Origin: an uncultured Aquincola sp. | Lineage (GTDB): Bacteria > Pseudomonadota > Gammaproteobacteria > Burkholderiales > Burkholderiaceae | Length of the DNA: 7,910 nt | NCBI GenBank assembly: GCA_937883885.1 | Contig: CAKZXL010000233.1 | Coordinates: 1-7,910 of the forward strand | Reading direction: 5' to 3' | Shown here: one piece after another, positions 1-6,367 of the stretch | Layout of the letters: every line of letters begins with the position of its first letter | Position numbering within the stretch: position 1 is the first letter of the stretch | Position numbers and translations under genes: made by a program | Notes under the pieces: model-generated | The model's input: only the letters and a program-made list of their open reading frames with translations | Databases searched by the model: none | What the model was told of the DNA's origin: nothing

Positions 1-150
1 CAGGATCTGGCTGGGCCGCGGCAGCACCAGGTCGCTGACGCCGCTGGCCACGCACACCAGCTCCCACAGCACGAAGAAGCCGACCAGGGCCGAGGCCGAC
101 AGCAGCCGTTGCCGCAGGCGCGGCGAGATCTTGGGCGTGGACTCGCTCAT
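1..150 (-). CDS. ABC transporter permease, NitT/TauT type (N-terminal 50 residues only, cut by window edge)
   Basis: This is the membrane permease of the importer whose ATPase lies directly upstream. Only the first 50 codons are present. They encode a short basic cytoplasmic tail (residues 1-16, with several Arg), then a hydrophobic stretch at about 17-36 (LLSASALVGFFVLWELV) that fits a first transmembrane helix. A conserved-looking LPRPSQIL follows at 43-50; an LPxPSxVL element after the first helix is typical of SsuC/TauC-like permeases of the BPD_transp_1 family. The ATG (150-148) overlaps the ATPase stop in an ATGA, and the Shine-Dalgarno-like AAGGAAGG lies just upstream inside the ATPase gene. 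The permease domain and EAA loop are outside the window. The family call rests on the N-terminus and on context. Confidence 0.85.
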   Translation of the reverse strand, partial: MSESTPKISPRLRQRLLSASALVGFFVLWELVCVASGVSDLVLPRPSQIL

Positions 151-1001
151 GCGGCCTTCCTTTCTTCCAGGGCGATGACGTTCTGCACCGCATCGGCCGC
201 GGTGCGCGCTTCGGCGATGCGCAGGCGCAGCTCCTGCACCAGGGCCGAGACTTCGGGCGCATAGCTCATGGCCAGCGTGCGGGGCCGCGCAAAGGGCACG
301 GCGCGGTCTTCCAGGATGCGGCCCGGCCTGGCGCTCATCACGCAGATGCGTGTGGCCAGGTAGGCGGCTTCGCGCAGGTCGTGGGTGACCAGCAGCACCG
401 TGGGCCGCTTGTCCATCCACAGCTGCTGCGTCAGCGACCACAGCTCTTCGCGGGTGAAAGAGTCGAGCGCGCCGAAGGGCTCGTCGAGCAGCAGCAGCTG
501 CGGCTCATGGATCAGCGCGCGGCACAGCGAAGCCCGCTGCAGCATGCCGCCCGACAGCTGCCAGGGCCGCTTGTCGCCAAAGCCCTGCAGGCCCACCTGG
601 GCCAGCAACGCCTCGGCCCGCTCGGCATATTCGCCGCGCTTTTTCTTGGCGTACTGCTGGCGAAAGGGCTCGACGATCTTCAGCGGGATCATCACGTTGT
701 CGCGGATGCTCAGCCACGGCAGCATCGTCGGGTTTTGAAAGGCCAGGCCGATGCGCGTCTTGCCCGACTGCTGGCTGCTGGGGCTTTCGCGGCCGCCCAC
801 GATCAGCCCGCCCGAGCTGGGCTGCAGCAGCCCGGCCACCAGCTTGAGGATGGTGGACTTGCCGCAGCCGCTGGGGCCCACCAGCGCCACGAAGTCGCCC
901 TGCGCGATGCGCAGGTTCGTGCGGTCCAGGGCCAGCGTGCCGTTGGCCTGCGCGCCGAAGCGCACCGTCACGTCGGCCAGGTCGATGAAGGGTTGGGTCA
1001 T
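147..1001 (-). CDS. ABC transporter ATP-binding protein, NitT/TauT (SsuB/TauB-like) family
   Basis: This 284-residue cytoplasmic ATPase should energise the importer made with the adjacent permease and the periplasmic binding proteins of this operon. All nucleotide-binding motifs are visible: Walker A GPSGCGKST at 42-50, Q-loop Q89 in FQNPTMLPW, signature LSGGMLQRA at 149-157, Walker B LLLLDEP at 169-175 with catalytic Glu174, D-loop ALD at 178-180 and switch His207 in VTHD. The FQxPxLLPW-type Q-loop and the overall length are usual for nitrate/sulfonate/taurine-type ATPases. The start ATG at 1001 overlaps the stop of the ring-opening amidohydrolase (ATGA) and has AAGGAA five bases upstream. 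The stop overlaps the permease start. The last 30 or so residues (after about 250) form an Ala/Arg-rich helical tail. Substrate cannot be read from the ATPase; context suggests the heterocycle degraded by the neighbouring enzymes. Confidence 0.95.
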   Translation of the reverse strand: MTQPFIDLADVTVRFGAQANGTLALDRTNLRIAQGDFVALVGPSGCGKSTILKLVAGLLQPSSGGLIVGGRESPSSQQSGKTRIGLAFQNPTMLPWLSIRDNVMIPLKIVEPFRQQYAKKKRGEYAERAEALLAQVGLQGFGDKRPWQLSGGMLQRASLCRALIHEPQLLLLDEPFGALDSFTREELWSLTQQLWMDKRPTVLLVTHDLREAAYLATRICVMSARPGRILEDRAVPFARPRTLAMSYAPEVSALVQELRLRIAEARTAADAVQNVIALEERKAA

Positions 1002-2149
1002 GCGGGTTCCTTCAGGTGCAGCAGGGCGGCCACCGGGCCGCCGCCGGGTGGGCCCTGGTGCTCGGCACCGCCCGAGACATACAGCGCGCTGTGCCCCGCG
1101 ATGGAGGCCAGCACGCCGCCCACCGCCGCCCGCGCATGGCGGGTGGCATTGATGTCGGAATCGTTGAGCATGGTGTGGCGCTGGCCGCGCACCAGGCCAT
1201 CGGGGCTGGCCTCGGCCTTGGCCAGCAGGTTCACCAGCCGCGTGGCCAGGGCCTGGGTGTCGCGGTCGGCATCGAGGTCGAAGCGCTCGCGCAGCAGCCG
1301 GCGCACCGCAGCGCCGTCCATCGCGTCCTGCATCACGGTGTGGGCGATGCGGAAGGGCGATGCGGCGCCCGGCGCTTCGCCCAGCACGATGACCACGTTG
1401 TGGTCCAGCTCGATGCCCGAAGAAGCCGAGGCGCGGCCCGAGAACAGCGAGCCGTCGCGCAGCACGGCGGCGTCGTTCACCCGATCGGCCGGCACTTCCT
1501 GCAACGCCAGCGCCACGCCCAGGGCCGAGGCGCCGCGCGAATAGCCCATGGATTCATAGGTGTCACGCGTCGCAGGTTCATGCCCCGCGGCCAGCGCCTG
1601 CTGCAGCTTGGCCGACGTGAGCAGCGGGCACTTGACCTGCACGAAGTGCACGTCCTGCACGCGCTGGATGCCGGCCTCGGCCATGGCCGCGCGCACCGCC
1701 TGCGCGGTGGCCTCGATCTGCGCCATGCGGCCCAGCTCCTGCGGCGCAAAGTCGCGGGTATGGGCGGTGCCGATGACCAGCCGCGGCGCGGCCTGCGCAG
1801 GCGCCGGCTCATCCATCCAGCGGCGGGTGAACACCGTGAAGTGCGGCGACAGCACGCCTTCGGTGCCGCCCGACATCACCAGCGCCACGCGCTGCGCGGC
1901 CTGCGCCGGCGTGCAGTCCAGGTGCGGCGCCAGCCAGTGGCTCCAGGCCATGCTGGCGTATTCACGCGTGTGGTCGTTGACGCAGCCGTTGCCTTCGGTC
2001 TTGCCCATCACCGCCACGATATCGGCCGGCACCAGTGGGCCGGCTTCCACCAGGGCTTGCACGCCCGACAGGTCGCCCGGGCCGCTGCAGGCCACGCGGT
2101 GCACGCCCACGTACTGGCGCCGTGCGGTGCCGTTGAAGGGGCCGCTCAT
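998..2149 (-). CDS. Ring-opening amidohydrolase, cyanuric acid hydrolase/barbiturase family
   Basis: This 383-residue enzyme belongs to the small cofactor-free family (AtzD/TrzD and barbiturase) that hydrolyses one amide bond of a six-membered cyclic imide. The family has three internally similar domains, each supplying a Lys and a Ser. The matching pairs here are K50 (GKTEGNGCVND) with S93 (VMSGGTEGVLSPH), K173 (FVQVKCPLL) with S244 (ASASSGIEL), and K311 (LLAKAEAS) with S359 (YVSGGAEHQGPPGGGP). The middle pair corresponds to the catalytic one in characterised members. Length is close to the usual 360-370. ATG 2149 overlaps the upstream amidohydrolase stop (ATGA) and follows a strong AAGGAGG. 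A longer in-frame reading to 2575 only runs through the neighbour in another frame. Family membership is clear. Whether the substrate is cyanurate, barbiturate or another ring is not. No biuret or allophanate hydrolase of the classical cyanurate route is recognisable in the window, which slightly favours a pyrimidine-type ring. Confidence 0.93.
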   Translation of the reverse strand: MSGPFNGTARRQYVGVHRVACSGPGDLSGVQALVEAGPLVPADIVAVMGKTEGNGCVNDHTREYASMAWSHWLAPHLDCTPAQAAQRVALVMSGGTEGVLSPHFTVFTRRWMDEPAPAQAAPRLVIGTAHTRDFAPQELGRMAQIEATAQAVRAAMAEAGIQRVQDVHFVQVKCPLLTSAKLQQALAAGHEPATRDTYESMGYSRGASALGVALALQEVPADRVNDAAVLRDGSLFSGRASASSGIELDHNVVIVLGEAPGAASPFRIAHTVMQDAMDGAAVRRLLRERFDLDADRDTQALATRLVNLLAKAEASPDGLVRGQRHTMLNDSDINATRHARAAVGGVLASIAGHSALYVSGGAEHQGPPGGGPVAALLHLKEPA

Positions 2150-3648
2150 GCCGCCTCCTTCGAGGCCTTGCGCACAAAGCCCGTGCCTTCGAAGGCCGCC
2201 GGGTCGCTGGGCACCGCAGTGGGCGGCACGCCGGTCGGCGTCTGCAGCACCGCGCTGGTGTAGTACTCGGTGTTGCGCGGCTGCGGCGTGGGCATGCGCT
2301 GCACCGATTTGACCGAGCGGCCCCAGCCCGCGGCATCGCTCACCAGCCGGCCATCGCGCATCACGAAGCGGCCACGCACCAGGGTGTGGATGGGCGCGCC
2401 ATGTACCGTGCGGCCGTTCCAGGGCGAGATCTTGCTGATGGACTGCAGCCGGCCTTGCGACAGCACCGCGCGGCGGTCCATGTCCACCACCGCGATGTCG
2501 GCATGCGCGCCCACGGCCAGCACGCCCTTGGTGCCATACAAGCCCCAGGCCCTGGCGGGGGCCGCGGCGCTCCACTTCACGTAGTCCATCAGCGTGGCGC
2601 GCTGGCGGTTCACTTCGGTCAGCATCAGCGGCATCTGCGTCTCAACGCCCGGAAAGCCGCAGTCGCATTGCCAGATGCTTTCGCGCGTCTTTTCTTCAGG
2701 CGTGTGCGGCGCATGGTCGGTGGCGATCATGTCGATGGTGCCGTCCATCAGCGCGTCCCACAGCGGCTGGTTGTGGCGCTCTTCGCGGATGGGCGGATTC
2801 AGCCGCAGGATGCCGCCCAGGCGCAGCATGTCCTGCGTGTTCAGCAGCAGGTACTGCGGGCAGGTTTCCACCGTCACGTCCACCCCGCGCAGCTTGGCTG
2901 CGCGCAGCACGAACAGCGAATCGGCCGCGCTGTGGTGGGCGATGTGCACGCGGGCGCCGGTCCACTCGGCCAGTGTCAGCACGCGGCCGATGGCCTCGAT
3001 CTCGGCCACCGCCGGGCGTGACGCCAAGTGGGCCAGCGGGTCGATGCGGCCGGCCGCTTCCAGCTGGTGCTGGCGGCGCGCCATGATGGACGAGTTCTCT
3101 GCATGCACCACGGTGCGGATGCCCAGCGGCGCCAGCTTCTCGAAGCCTTCGAGCAGCGCGCCGTCGGTGGGCGCGGGCAGGTTGCCGAAGGTGTTGCCCA
3201 CGAAGGCCTTGAAGCTGGTGACACCCGCGTCCAGCAGGTCTTCCAGCCGGTCGATGGTGTCGTCGCCCAGCAGGCCGTGGATGCCGTAGTCCACGTACGA
3301 GGCTTCGGCCGCCTTCTGCTTCAGGCGCAGGGCTTCCAGCGTGCCGGTGGGCGGGTTGGTGTTGGGCATCTCGAACACCGTGGTCACGCCGCCGCAGGCT
3401 GCAGCGGCGGACCCGGTCTTCCAGGTTTCCTTGTGCGGGTAGCCCGGGTCGCGGAAGTGCACATGGCTGTCGATGGCGCCGGGCAGCAGGTACTGGCCCT
3501 CGGCGCGCAGCTCTTCGCGGGCCGAAGGCATCAGGTCGTCATGGCCGATGGCCACGATGCGGCCGCCTTCGATGGCGATGGAGGCTTCGATGATCTGCTC
3601 GGGCGACACCAGGCGGCCGCCGCGGATGACGAGGTCTGCGTTGCTCAT
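2146..3648 (-). CDS. Cyclic amidohydrolase, dihydroorotase/allantoinase/dihydropyrimidinase superfamily
   Basis: This 500-residue TIM-barrel metal hydrolase should open a cyclic amide ring. The binuclear metal site is complete: HxH at H62/H64 in DSHVHFRDPG, the likely carboxylated K147 in TSFKAF, H182 in VHAEN, H238 in IAHHS and catalytic D311 in ATDHAPH. KETW at 73-76 and MPNTNPPT at 94-101 resemble class I dihydroorotases, while the SFKAFVGN stretch resembles allantoinase, so subfamily is uncertain. A housekeeping PyrC is unlikely because the gene is embedded in a transport/catabolic operon. The C-terminus after about residue 440 is a Pro-rich tail of some 60 residues beyond the usual core. 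ATG 3648 is preceded by GAGGAG, which partly overlaps the SDR stop, 13 bases away. A longer reading to 3762 overlaps the SDR and has no family-like N-terminus. The stop overlaps the next gene in ATGA. Confidence 0.92.
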   Translation of the reverse strand: MSNADLVIRGGRLVSPEQIIEASIAIEGGRIVAIGHDDLMPSAREELRAEGQYLLPGAIDSHVHFRDPGYPHKETWKTGSAAAACGGVTTVFEMPNTNPPTGTLEALRLKQKAAEASYVDYGIHGLLGDDTIDRLEDLLDAGVTSFKAFVGNTFGNLPAPTDGALLEGFEKLAPLGIRTVVHAENSSIMARRQHQLEAAGRIDPLAHLASRPAVAEIEAIGRVLTLAEWTGARVHIAHHSAADSLFVLRAAKLRGVDVTVETCPQYLLLNTQDMLRLGGILRLNPPIREERHNQPLWDALMDGTIDMIATDHAPHTPEEKTRESIWQCDCGFPGVETQMPLMLTEVNRQRATLMDYVKWSAAAPARAWGLYGTKGVLAVGAHADIAVVDMDRRAVLSQGRLQSISKISPWNGRTVHGAPIHTLVRGRFVMRDGRLVSDAAGWGRSVKSVQRMPTPQPRNTEYYTSAVLQTPTGVPPTAVPSDPAAFEGTGFVRKASKEAA

Positions 3649-3661
3649 GCTCGGCCGCTCC

Positions 3662-4453
3662 TCACAGCATGGCCCAGCCGCCATCGACGGGCAGGTCGAC
3701 GCCGGTGATCTGCCGCGACACGTCGCTGGCCATGAAGAGGCACGCGTTGGCCACGTCGGCATCCAGCGTCACGCGCTTGAGCGCATAGTCGTCGGCATGG
3801 CGCTGCATCGCTGCTTCCAGCGAGATGCCCAGCCTGGCGGCCATGTTGGCGCACACCTTCTCGCGAAAGCGCGGGCCATCGACCATGCCCGGCGCCACGC
3901 AGTTGACGTTGATGTTGTGGGCGCCGGCTTCCAGCGCCATGCTCTTGGTCAGGCCGCGCAGGCCCCACTTCGAGGCCGAGTAGGCCACCCGGCCCGCACG
4001 CCCCCGCATGCCAAAGGTGCCGCCCACGTTGACGATCTTGCCGCCGCGCTGCTCGATCATCGCCGGCAGCACCGCATGCATGGTGTTGAAGCAGCCGGTC
4101 ATGTTCAGCTCGACGATGTCGTTGAACTCGTCGGCCGTGGTCTCCCAGCCGGTCTTGCCGATGGGGCCGGAGCCGCCGGCCACGTTCACCAGGATGTCGA
4201 TGCGGCCGAACTCGGCCAGCGCCGCAGCGGCCAGCGCTTCGGTCTGCGCCGCGTCCACCAGGTCGCAGCGAACCACCAGCGCGGGCACGCCCAGCGCGCG
4301 GGCTTCGGCGGCCACGGGCTCGATGGCGGCGGTGTCTCGGCCGGCCAGCACCAGGCGGCAGCCTTCTTCGGCAAAGGCCAGCGTCACGGCGCGGCCCATG
4401 CCCTTGGCGGGGCCGGTGATCAGGGCCACCTTGTTCTTCAGGTTCAGGTTCAT
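3662..4453 (-). CDS. SDR family oxidoreductase (classical short-chain dehydrogenase/reductase)
   Basis: This 263-residue cytoplasmic NAD(P)-dependent oxidoreductase has a normal length for classical SDRs. It shows the Rossmann TGPAKGMG at 13-20, D64 in CDLVD, NVAG at 90-93 (a variant of NNAG), the structural Asn N117 in ELNMTG, and the catalytic YSASK at Y158/K162. It ends with a PVDGG element at 255-259. GR at 38-39 at the end of the second strand hints at NADP(H). The residue 13 before the catalytic Tyr, normally Ser, is Gly145 here, followed by Thr146 (NVGGTFG), so the Ser of the classical tetrad is missing or replaced by Thr. ATG 4453 lies 34 bases after the binding-protein stop, and its ribosome site is weak. 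The longer in-frame reading to 4582 runs back into that gene. Substrate unknown; context suggests a redox step on the imported heterocycle or its product. Confidence 0.93.
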   Translation of the reverse strand: MNLNLKNKVALITGPAKGMGRAVTLAFAEEGCRLVLAGRDTAAIEPVAAEARALGVPALVVRCDLVDAAQTEALAAAALAEFGRIDILVNVAGGSGPIGKTGWETTADEFNDIVELNMTGCFNTMHAVLPAMIEQRGGKIVNVGGTFGMRGRAGRVAYSASKWGLRGLTKSMALEAGAHNINVNCVAPGMVDGPRFREKVCANMAARLGISLEAAMQRHADDYALKRVTLDADVANACLFMASDVSRQITGVDLPVDGGWAML

Positions 4454-4487
4454 GTCGAGTCTCGGTGCGGGGCGTGGAAGGGCAGGC

Positions 4488-5528
4488 TCAGAACAGCTTG
4501 GCGGGCCGCTGCTCGCGCGGCGGCAGGAAGCTGCGGTCGAACACCTCGGCAGGCGCGGGCGTGCGGGCCAGCTGGTTGGCATCGACCAGGATCTCGATGC
4601 CGCGGGCCAGGCGCTTGTCGTCCACGTCGCCCAGGCCGATGCGGGCCACCTCCGGGTGGTTCATGTCGTTGCGCAGCGTGGCCAGCAGGCGTTCCTTTTC
4701 CACCTCGCGCTTGAGCAGCGGCTCGCGCTTCATCACCGCGTCGATGCCGGCGTCGGGGTTGGCGATCACGTCGGCGATGGCGCGGTTCAGCGCCTTCACG
4801 AAGCCGGCCACCGCCTGCGGGTTGTCCTTCACGAAGGGGCGCGAGAAGAACACCGCATTGCTGTACAGGTCCATGCCGTGCGCGCCATAGCGGATGAAGC
4901 GCAGGTCCTTGGCCGGGTCCATCCCCATGGCCTTGGCGCTGAAGCTCACGGTGGTCACGTAGCCGAAGGTGGCGTCCACCTGGTCGCGCGCCAGCATCTG
5001 CTCACGCAGGTTGGGCGCCATGTTGGTGATCTTCACCTTGGTGGCGTCCAGCCTGGCCAGCTTGGCGAAGGCCGGAAACAGCTTGAGCGCGCCGTCGTTG
5101 GCGGGGCCGCCGATGGTCTTGCCTTCCAGGTCGGCCGGACCCTTGATCGGGCTGTCCTGCTTGACCACGATGGTGAAGGGCGGCGTGTTGTAGAGCATGT
5201 ACACGCCCACCGGCGCTTCGGCCGGGCGCTTGGTGGCCAGGTCGATCACGGCGTTCAGGTCGCCGAAGCCGGCCTGGTAGGCGCCCGAGGCCACCTTGGG
5301 GATGGAGGCGGCCGAGCCTTCGCCCTGGTCGATCTCCACGTCCAGGCCCTCGGCCTTGAAGTAGCCCTTGTCCTGCGCCAGGAAGAACCAGGCCTGCGGG
5401 CCTTCGTACTTCCAGTTCAGCACCATCTTGATCCTGGTGGCCTGGGCCTGCGCGGCCAGGGGCAGCAGGGCGGTGGTGGCGGCCAGGCCGGCCAGGGCCA
5501 GCGTCGCCAGTCGGCGGGAAGTGTTCAT
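4488..5528 (-). CDS. Periplasmic ABC substrate-binding protein, NMT1/NitT-TauT family (copy 1)
   Basis: This 346-residue exported binding protein should deliver substrate to the importer. The signal peptide is clear: SRR at 4-6, a hydrophobic core at about 8-24, and AQA cleavage near residue 28 or 30. The mature part starts with the family-typical KMVLNWKYEGPQAWFFLAQ, then KGYFKAEGLDVEI and YQAGFGDLNAV, as in NMT1/THI5-like proteins that bind pyrimidines, nitrate or sulfonates. There is no lipobox cysteine, so it is a soluble periplasmic receptor. It aligns over its whole length with the operon's other binding protein, close to half identical by eye, with a shared PAPxEVFDRxFLPP near the C-terminus. 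ATG 5528 overlaps the cysteine-hydrolase stop (ATGA) and has AAGGA seven bases upstream. The NMT1 name does not imply thiamine synthesis. Two paralogous receptors in one operon suggest two related ligands or an affinity split. Confidence 0.94.
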   Translation of the reverse strand: MNTSRRLATLALAGLAATTALLPLAAQAQATRIKMVLNWKYEGPQAWFFLAQDKGYFKAEGLDVEIDQGEGSAASIPKVASGAYQAGFGDLNAVIDLATKRPAEAPVGVYMLYNTPPFTIVVKQDSPIKGPADLEGKTIGGPANDGALKLFPAFAKLARLDATKVKITNMAPNLREQMLARDQVDATFGYVTTVSFSAKAMGMDPAKDLRFIRYGAHGMDLYSNAVFFSRPFVKDNPQAVAGFVKALNRAIADVIANPDAGIDAVMKREPLLKREVEKERLLATLRNDMNHPEVARIGLGDVDDKRLARGIEILVDANQLARTPAPAEVFDRSFLPPREQRPAKLF

Positions 5529-6367
5529 CGGGGGTCCTTCTTCGATGAGGAAAGGGCAGGGGCGGTGTGCAGTGCGGCGCTGGCGGTCAAGGCCGGGATC
5601 AGCGCCTCGGCGGTGCCGACGAAGCCGTGCAGCTTGTCGACCAGGAAATGGATGGCCCGCGTGACGTAGGCGGGCGAGGGCGTGCCGCAGGCGTCCTTCA
5701 GCAGTACGCAGTCGTAGCCCAGGAAGCCGGCGTCCTGCAGGCTGGCGAACACGCAGCGGTCGGTGTTGACGCCGCCGAACAGCAGCGTGGTGATGCCTTG
5801 CTGGCGCAGCAGGCTGTCCAGTTCGTTGTCCCAGAAGCCGCTGAGGCGGTGCTTGAACACGGTGAAGTCGCCAGCGGCCACCGGCAGTTCTTCCACCACC
5901 TGCGCGCCCCAGCTGCCGGGCACCACGCTGGGCCCATGGTCCAGCGGCGAGGCCTGCGCATACCCTACGCCGGGCTGGCCTTCGGCATCGGCGCGCATGG
6001 CCTTGAACTGCACCACCGGGGCCAGGTTGGCGGTATCGGCCCGCACGCCCCAGTTGAGCCACACCACGCGGCCACCGGCATGGCGCCAGGCGGGCAGCAG
6101 CTCGGCCAGCACCGGGATGGGCTTGCGGGTGGCACGCATGCTCACGCCCTTCTGGCCGAACCAGCCTTCGGGGTGGCAGAAGTCGTTCTGCATGTCCACC
6201 ACCACCAGCGCGCTGCGGTGCACGTCCAACTCGATCACGTCGGTGTGCGTGGGCAGGCGCACCGGGCGCGGCGGCAGCGGCGGGCGCACCAGGCTCAGCA
6301 GGTCGCGCGAGGCGGTCCAGGCCGTGGCCGCGCTGGCGCCGTAGCGGCGGCTGCGGGTCGTGCTCAT
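5525..6367 (-). CDS. Cysteine hydrolase, isochorismatase superfamily, RutB-like
   Basis: This 280-residue cytoplasmic amidase probably cleaves a linear ureide or amide made by ring opening. The catalytic triad is visible: D58 in VVVDMQNDFC, K172 in VFKHRLSGFWDNELD and nucleophile C205 in GGVNTDRCV. The GSWG...VVEELP (151-162) and K..R.SGF....LDSLLR (172-188) stretches resemble RutB, the ureidoacrylate amidohydrolase of pyrimidine breakdown. Related members hydrolyse biuret, nicotinamide or other carbamoyl compounds, so substrate remains open. About 50 residues precede the core, more than in RutB, and a Ser/Lys tail follows residue 260. ATG 6367 is chosen because it forms ATGA with the upstream binding-protein stop; its Shine-Dalgarno sequence is poor, so translation probably depends on coupling. 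The stop overlaps the next gene's start. Placement between the two receptors ties it firmly to this pathway. Confidence 0.92.
   Translation of the reverse strand: MSTTRSRRYGASAATAWTASRDLLSLVRPPLPPRPVRLPTHTDVIELDVHRSALVVVDMQNDFCHPEGWFGQKGVSMRATRKPIPVLAELLPAWRHAGGRVVWLNWGVRADTANLAPVVQFKAMRADAEGQPGVGYAQASPLDHGPSVVPGSWGAQVVEELPVAAGDFTVFKHRLSGFWDNELDSLLRQQGITTLLFGGVNTDRCVFASLQDAGFLGYDCVLLKDACGTPSPAYVTRAIHFLVDKLHGFVGTAEALIPALTASAALHTAPALSSSKKDPR

Noticed and set aside
381..1544. Long plus-strand open frame opposite the ATPase and ring-opening hydrolase
   Set aside because: It is antisense to two genes with full motif sets, is Arg/Ala/Gln/His-rich, has no recognisable domain, and runs across two genes. 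This is typical mirror coding in GC-rich DNA.
1016..2263. Plus-strand frame of 415 residues opposite the ring-opening amidohydrolase
   Set aside because: It is Gly/Ala/His/Arg-rich and low in complexity, while the minus strand encodes a complete family protein. Codon-position shadow.
2150..2575. Longer in-frame start for the ring-opening amidohydrolase
   Set aside because: The extension lies wholly inside the upstream amidohydrolase in another frame. The ATG at 2149 has AAGGAGG and the ATGA overlap and gives the usual family length.
3649..3762. Longer in-frame start for the cyclic amidohydrolase
   Set aside because: The added residues overlap the SDR and are unlike the family. MSNADLVIRGGRLV from 3648 is a normal N-terminus with a ribosome site.
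4008..5669. Plus-strand frame of 553 residues across the SDR and binding-protein genes
   Set aside because: It spans several well-supported minus-strand genes and has shadow composition with no family motif.
4488..6367. Thiamine synthesis role (NMT1/THI5 name) and classical biuret hydrolase role
   Set aside because: NMT1 is a fold label for many ABC receptors and no thiamine genes are near. The cysteine hydrolase looks more like RutB than biuret hydrolase around its Lys, and no allophanate hydrolase is present in the window.
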